Source: Duganella zoogloeoides
GTDB taxonomy: Bacteria; Pseudomonadota; Gammaproteobacteria; Burkholderiales; Burkholderiaceae_D
Assembly: GCF_034479515.1 (NCBI RefSeq)
Contig: NZ_CP140152.1
Coordinates: 3,286,001 to 3,350,000 of the forward strand
Direction of reading: 5' to 3'
Length of the DNA: 64,000 nucleotides
Both the position numbers and the translations under genes were made by a program. Under the pieces are notes generated by a model that was given only the letters and a program-made list of their open reading frames with translations, had not been told where the DNA came from and searched no databases. Each line of letters begins with the position of its first letter. Position 1 is the stretch's first letter. Below are positions 60,858 through 64,000 of the stretch, piece after piece.

Positions 60858-61427
60858 TCATGGTCCTTTCAGCACCACCGCCTGCGTTACCACGTTGCCG
60901 CCGCGCGGGCCATTGATGCGTGCCGTCACCACGTAGTGCAGCTGCGGCTGGGTGGCGTAGCGCGCGCTGCCCAGCGCCAGCGAACTGCCGAACGCTACCG
61001 GCGTTGGTGCGTCCGGCCGGGCCGACGTCTTGATGCAGTTGTTGCCGTTATAGGGGCCGGGAAAGTCGCACATGCGGTGGATCACGTATTCGACCCGGTC
61101 GCCGGCAGCATTGGCCGCCATGGTGACCGAGCCGGTCCAGAACGCCGGCGTGCTGACGGTCCAGGTGGACGTGAGCGTGGCGACGTAGCCGTTGGCCGGT
61201 TGATTGGTGTCGAGATCGGCCTTGTTGGCGACCGTGCGCAGGTAGGCAAACCCCGCGTGCAGGCCGGCGTCCGCTGCCTTGGCCAGCGCCGAATCGTAGG
61301 CCAGGTTGGCCGTGGTGAGCGCGCTCGACGTGCTGGATTTGATCAGGTAGATGCCGCTGACCATCATCACGGTGAGCATGATCAGCATGATGGGCAGCGC
61401 AATCCCTTGTTGGCGGTGGGTCATCAT
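60858..61427 (-). CDS. pilX: Minor pilin-associated protein PilX
   Basis: 189 residues from ATG 61427, which overlaps the pilW stop (ATGA). The N terminus MMTHRQQGIALPIMLIMLTVMM is a short basic leader followed by a long hydrophobic helix, as in PilX of the minor pilin cluster (the GIALPI site is a plausible prepilin cut). The rest is soluble with a cysteine pair (MCDFPG, NNCIKT). It is required for pilus biogenesis with PilV, PilW and PilY1. Confidence 0.9.
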   Translation of the reverse strand: MMTHRQQGIALPIMLIMLTVMMVSGIYLIKSSTSSALTTANLAYDSALAKAADAGLHAGFAYLRTVANKADLDTNQPANGYVATLTSTWTVSTPAFWTGSVTMAANAAGDRVEYVIHRMCDFPGPYNGNNCIKTSARPDAPTPVAFGSSLALGSARYATQPQLHYVVTARINGPRGGNVVTQAVVLKGP

Positions 61428-62626
61428 GGCCGCCATTGGGCATTGCGGATCGGGACGATGGTCTCGAACACGCGGTAGCGGTAGCACTTCCAGTCCACCG
61501 GGTCCCCGGTCACGGCCACGTTGACCTGGATCGGCGCGGCCGCCACGCTGGCCGGCGCCGCCTGCGCGAACACGGTGGGCAGCACGGTGGTGGCGGTACA
61601 CGCGCCGTTGGCGCCGGGACGCTCGGTGGTCTTGCTGCGCGCCACCACGGCCAGGCGTACCGCCCCCACCCGCTGGTAGTCGCCGGCGCCGCCGACCAGG
61701 CCGTCGCCGTCGGCGTCGATCATGGTGGCGCTCCAGGCGCCGATGCGCATGCCGGTGGCGGTGGTCTCGCCCCAGCTGCTGTTGCCGGGCGTATTCGGGT
61801 TGTAGTTCGGTACGGTACGGTTGTCGAAGCCGTACTGTGCCTTGAGCGAGACGATGTTGTCGCTCACCGACGCGCCATCGGCTTCCGAACCCGGCATGTC
61901 GGTGGCGCGCAGCAGCAGCACGCCGGCGCGCACCGACCAGGTGTGGAAGTGCAGCCGGTCCGCGCTGCCGAGGTTGTACAGGTATGCCAGGTTGACCTCG
62001 TACGGCAAACCCAGCCCTGCCTGCGGATTGAAACGGAACTGGCCGCCGGTGGCGATCGTCAGCCGGTTGGAAGACGCGCCGCTGCCGGCGCCCGACATTT
62101 GCATCAGCGTGCAGCGGGCGCCGGCGGCAGCCAGCGGTGCGACCACCAGCACATCGCCGACATTGAAATCGTAGGGATTGCGGCTATCGACCGCGATCGA
62201 ACTTTCGCCAGGGGAATAATTGGAGGCAAGCTTGACCGAGCCGATGCCGGTCTGCGACGTACCGCTGTAAAACGTCACCAGGTCGGGAGCCGCCCCGCGC
62301 GACTCGATCACCACCGGCGCGAGCGGCGTGATGTCGAGGCCGCCGCGCTGGGCCACGGCCATACGGTACCCGCGACTGTCGGAGAATTCCGTATTGCAGC
62401 CGGCCAGCATGGGATCGTTCAGGCCCCAGCCGGCATCGGCGGCGTCGTTGCTGAGCGAATACAGCGCCAGCATGCCGTTCTGCATCGCGTCCGATCCGCC
62501 CACCGCCGCATCCTTGGCCTTTTCGCCGCCGATCACCAGGCGCGTGGCAAAGGTAATCGCCAGCATGCCGATCACGATGCTGACCATGAGTTCGACGATG
62601 GAAAATCCGTGGCGGTGGCTAAGCAT
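61424..62626 (-). CDS. pilW: Minor pilin PilW
   Basis: 400 residues from ATG 62626 (MLSHRHGFSIVELMVSIVIG). The prepilin site is HG-FSIVELM, with the hydrophobic helix right after; the glutamate at position +5 is present (FSIVE). The C-terminal domain is long and beta-rich with several cysteines (AGCNTEFSD, ARCTLMQM). Four bases separate it from pilV. No strong ribosome site precedes the ATG, which suggests translation coupled to pilV. Confidence 0.92.
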   Translation of the reverse strand: MLSHRHGFSIVELMVSIVIGMLAITFATRLVIGGEKAKDAAVGGSDAMQNGMLALYSLSNDAADAGWGLNDPMLAGCNTEFSDSRGYRMAVAQRGGLDITPLAPVVIESRGAAPDLVTFYSGTSQTGIGSVKLASNYSPGESSIAVDSRNPYDFNVGDVLVVAPLAAAGARCTLMQMSGAGSGASSNRLTIATGGQFRFNPQAGLGLPYEVNLAYLYNLGSADRLHFHTWSVRAGVLLLRATDMPGSEADGASVSDNIVSLKAQYGFDNRTVPNYNPNTPGNSSWGETTATGMRIGAWSATMIDADGDGLVGGAGDYQRVGAVRLAVVARSKTTERPGANGACTATTVLPTVFAQAAPASVAAAPIQVNVAVTGDPVDWKCYRYRVFETIVPIRNAQWRP

Positions 62627-62630
62627 GGCG

Positions 62631-63155
62631 TCAGTTGGCAATGTAGGCGGTGACGACATGGCGATTCTGCTCGCCGGCAGCCTTGCGCTGCCAGCTGATG
62701 CCGATATTCACCTGCGACTGCTGGGTTTGATCCACCACGCGCACCGACAGTTTGGCGCCAGGAATCGCCCGCCTGGTTTCCTGCGCCCACTGCGCCAGAA
62801 AGCTGTTGGGCGTGGCGTCTTCGGCCAGGTTGTAGCTGGCCAGGTTGGCAATATCGGTATTCATCGTACCCAGCAGTTTTTCGGCAGCCATGGTGGCTTC
62901 GGCACGCATGCTGGCGTCCGACAGCGCCGCATAGGCGCGCGCCTGCAGGCCGATCATGCCGAGCAGGCCGATGCCGAGGATGACGATGGCGATCAGCGCT
63001 TCCAGTAAAGCGATGCCCGATTGGCGCGCGGCCGGATGCGATCGCGACGGCAGCGCGCTGGCGTGCTTCGACATGGCTTTTTTCGACTTCCTCTCGGCGC
63101 CTGGCTTCGCCTGTGAAGTGGCCAGCCCGGCAGCACGGCGACCTGGTGTTTTCAT
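62631..63155 (-). CDS. pilV: Minor pilin PilV
   Basis: 174 residues from ATG 63155, which overlaps the fimT stop (ATGA); an internal ATG at 63074 would give a shorter leader (MSKHASALPS). The prepilin site is RQSG-IALLEALIAI with the +5 glutamate and a conserved LGIGLLGMIG helix. The leader is long (about 47 residues) if the coupled start is used, which is unusual. It primes pilus assembly with FimT, PilW and PilX. Confidence 0.9.
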   Translation of the reverse strand: MKTPGRRAAGLATSQAKPGAERKSKKAMSKHASALPSRSHPAARQSGIALLEALIAIVILGIGLLGMIGLQARAYAALSDASMRAEATMAAEKLLGTMNTDIANLASYNLAEDATPNSFLAQWAQETRRAIPGAKLSVRVVDQTQQSQVNIGISWQRKAAGEQNRHVVTAYIAN

Positions 63156-63790
63156 GGCGGACATCCCCGGCTATCGGTACTCGCCACGCTGGGATTGCAC
63201 TTGGTGGGCATCCCGGCCAGGGTGACCACGAGCGCCACTGGCGGCACGTCGGCGGCGTAGGCGCTGGCCGGAGTCAAGCGCAGGCTCGACAGCCGGTTGC
63301 CCACCACCGGATCGACCCAGCCCAGTGCGGTGTAATACACCTGGCTGGCGCCATCGGGCCGGGTGCTGGGCACCAGCACTTCGTGCGGCGGCAGTGCGCT
63401 GGCCGCGCGGAACACCGACTTCCAGCCATTCTGCCCCTGCGGATCGGCAGCCGAGGCGGCAGCCGTGGTGGACCAGGCGCCTTCGGCGTCGGTGCAGCGC
63501 GCATCGGGCGTCGGGAAGCAGATATCGACCTGCCAGTCCATCTGGCCGGTGGTGACATTCGGCGTGAGCGAAATGCGGCTGTGGCTGTTGTGGGCGATGG
63601 CCTGCCGCCGCGCCAGGCTGAAGCCGTCCGCGTAAAATTCACTGGCGGCACGGGCGCGGTTGGCCAGCAGCCAGTGGCTGGCGTTCGGGATGCCGACCGC
63701 CAGCATGATGCCGATAATCGACACCGTCACCAGCAGCTCGATCATGGTCAAGCCGTGCTGGCTGGCGCTGACAGCGCTCAGTTGGAACAC
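63152..63790 (-). CDS. fimT: Minor pilin FimT/GspH family, GTG start
   Basis: About 212 residues from the GTG at 63790 (MFQLSAVSAS), which has AAGGG six bases upstream and gives a 13-residue leader. An ATG at 63817 is an alternative but would overlap the upstream pilin gene by 40 bases. The prepilin site is SASQHG-LTMIELLVTV with the +5 glutamate (LTMIE). The remainder is the GspH-type beta domain with a Cys pair (VDICFPTPDARC). It is the first minor pilin in the pilV-W-X-Y1 order. Confidence 0.88.
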   Translation of the reverse strand: MFQLSAVSASQHGLTMIELLVTVSIIGIMLAVGIPNASHWLLANRARAASEFYADGFSLARRQAIAHNSHSRISLTPNVTTGQMDWQVDICFPTPDARCTDAEGAWSTTAAASAADPQGQNGWKSVFRAASALPPHEVLVPSTRPDGASQVYYTALGWVDPVVGNRLSSLRLTPASAYAADVPPVALVVTLAGMPTKCNPSVASTDSRGCPP

Positions 63791-64000
63791 GTGCCGCCCT
63801 TGTGATCGACCCAGCATGAAGTACTGGTACCCCAGCCGGCCGGGCTGCCCGTCGTGGCGCGGGTGCCGTTCTGGTCCACGGTATACACGAAACCGGCGGT
63901 CTTGCCGGCGCCGGTGGCGGTAAGCTTGTAGCCGGAGGCACTGGCGTCGGTCAGGGTGTAGGTGAAGTTGGCCGTATTGGCCGGGAAACCGGTCGCAGCG
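63778..64000 (-). CDS. PilE-like type IV pilin, C-terminal part only
   Basis: The gene runs off the right edge; its 5' end is missing. The visible 73 residues end TSTSCWVDHKGGTCSN: two cysteines near the C terminus in the place of the pilin D-region disulphide, preceded by ASGYKLTATGAGKTAGFVYT and DQNGTRATT, a pattern of PilE/ComP-like minor pilins. It lies immediately upstream of fimT and overlaps its start. The family call rests on this tail and on context. Confidence 0.75.
   Translation of the reverse strand, partial: AATGFPANTANFTYTLTDASASGYKLTATGAGKTAGFVYTVDQNGTRATTGSPAGWGTSTSCWVDHKGGTCSN
63797..63801 (-). promoter_or_regulatory. Shine-Dalgarno AAGGG that supports the fimT GTG start
   Basis: AAGGG on the minus strand is six bases before the GTG at 63790 and lies inside the end of the upstream pilin gene. 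Confidence 0.55.

Overview
The window is about 64 kb of GC-rich chromosome. It most likely comes from a beta-proteobacterium of the Oxalobacteraceae type (Massilia, Duganella or Janthinobacterium relatives). This is inferred from the smc-zipA-ligA block, the complete urtABCDE urea transporter, the glycine-riboswitch gcvTHP operon, beta-proteobacterial minor pilins and the codon usage. No sequence search was possible. I see no tRNA, rRNA, CRISPR array, insertion sequence, phage gene or replication origin. Genes are tightly packed, and many operon neighbours overlap by the four bases ATGA.

Layout. (1) 1-2750: the 3' part of a secreted esterase, a palindromic repeat with a small tandem array, a JmjC/cupin-8 protein and a periplasmic amino-acid-type binding protein. 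(2) 2752-7952: a caa3-type cytochrome c oxidase operon on the minus strand. It encodes a cytochrome c lipoprotein, subunit II fused to cytochrome c, subunit I fused to subunit III, and a small membrane protein. A divergent diheme cytochrome c lies next to it. (3) 7954-14770: urea ABC transporter urtABCDE with a porin upstream of urtA; no urease gene is in view. (4) 14876-25042: an S41 peptidase, topoisomerase IB, a YiaA/B membrane protein, several secreted or unknown proteins and an M16 zinc peptidase. (5) 25043-32760: def, ligA, zipA and smc. (6) 32864-34898: a PAP2-like protein, a LysE-type exporter and a ClpP-like peptidase. (7) 35023-39927: a sigma70 promoter, tandem glycine riboswitch and gcvT-gcvH-gcvP. 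(8) 41054-43810: a four-gene translationally coupled operon: a cysteine-dioxygenase-like cupin, a YnbA-like CDP-alcohol phosphatidyltransferase, an acyltransferase and a YnbB/CdsA-like cytidylyltransferase. (9) 43807-46195: a sugar dehydrogenase lipoprotein and a chemoreceptor-like protein lacking its signalling tip. (10) 46668-50890: a GntR(YtrA-type)-controlled ABC exporter with two paralogous permeases. (11) 51231-54308: DUF421 protein, exonuclease III, a histidine phosphatase and an NAD(P)HX dehydratase. (12) 54417-64000: prfC and a type IV pilus minor pilin/PilY1 operon.

Two repeat families are scattered between genes. One is a long near-perfect palindrome beginning GGGGTCAGTGCCGACATTCG, at 835-930 and 39945-40001. 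The other is a 20-bp element of the form ATTCCC-N8-GGGAAT or ATCCCC-N8-GGGGAT, at 12207, 36912, 36967, 54318 and 54392, resembling Neisseria dRS3 elements.

The least familiar systems are the coupled thiol-dioxygenase plus phospholipid-headgroup operon (41111-43810), with a palindrome across its start region, and the two-permease exporter with its GntR regulator (46668-50890). The chemoreceptor-like protein with an internally deleted signalling hairpin is also unusual.
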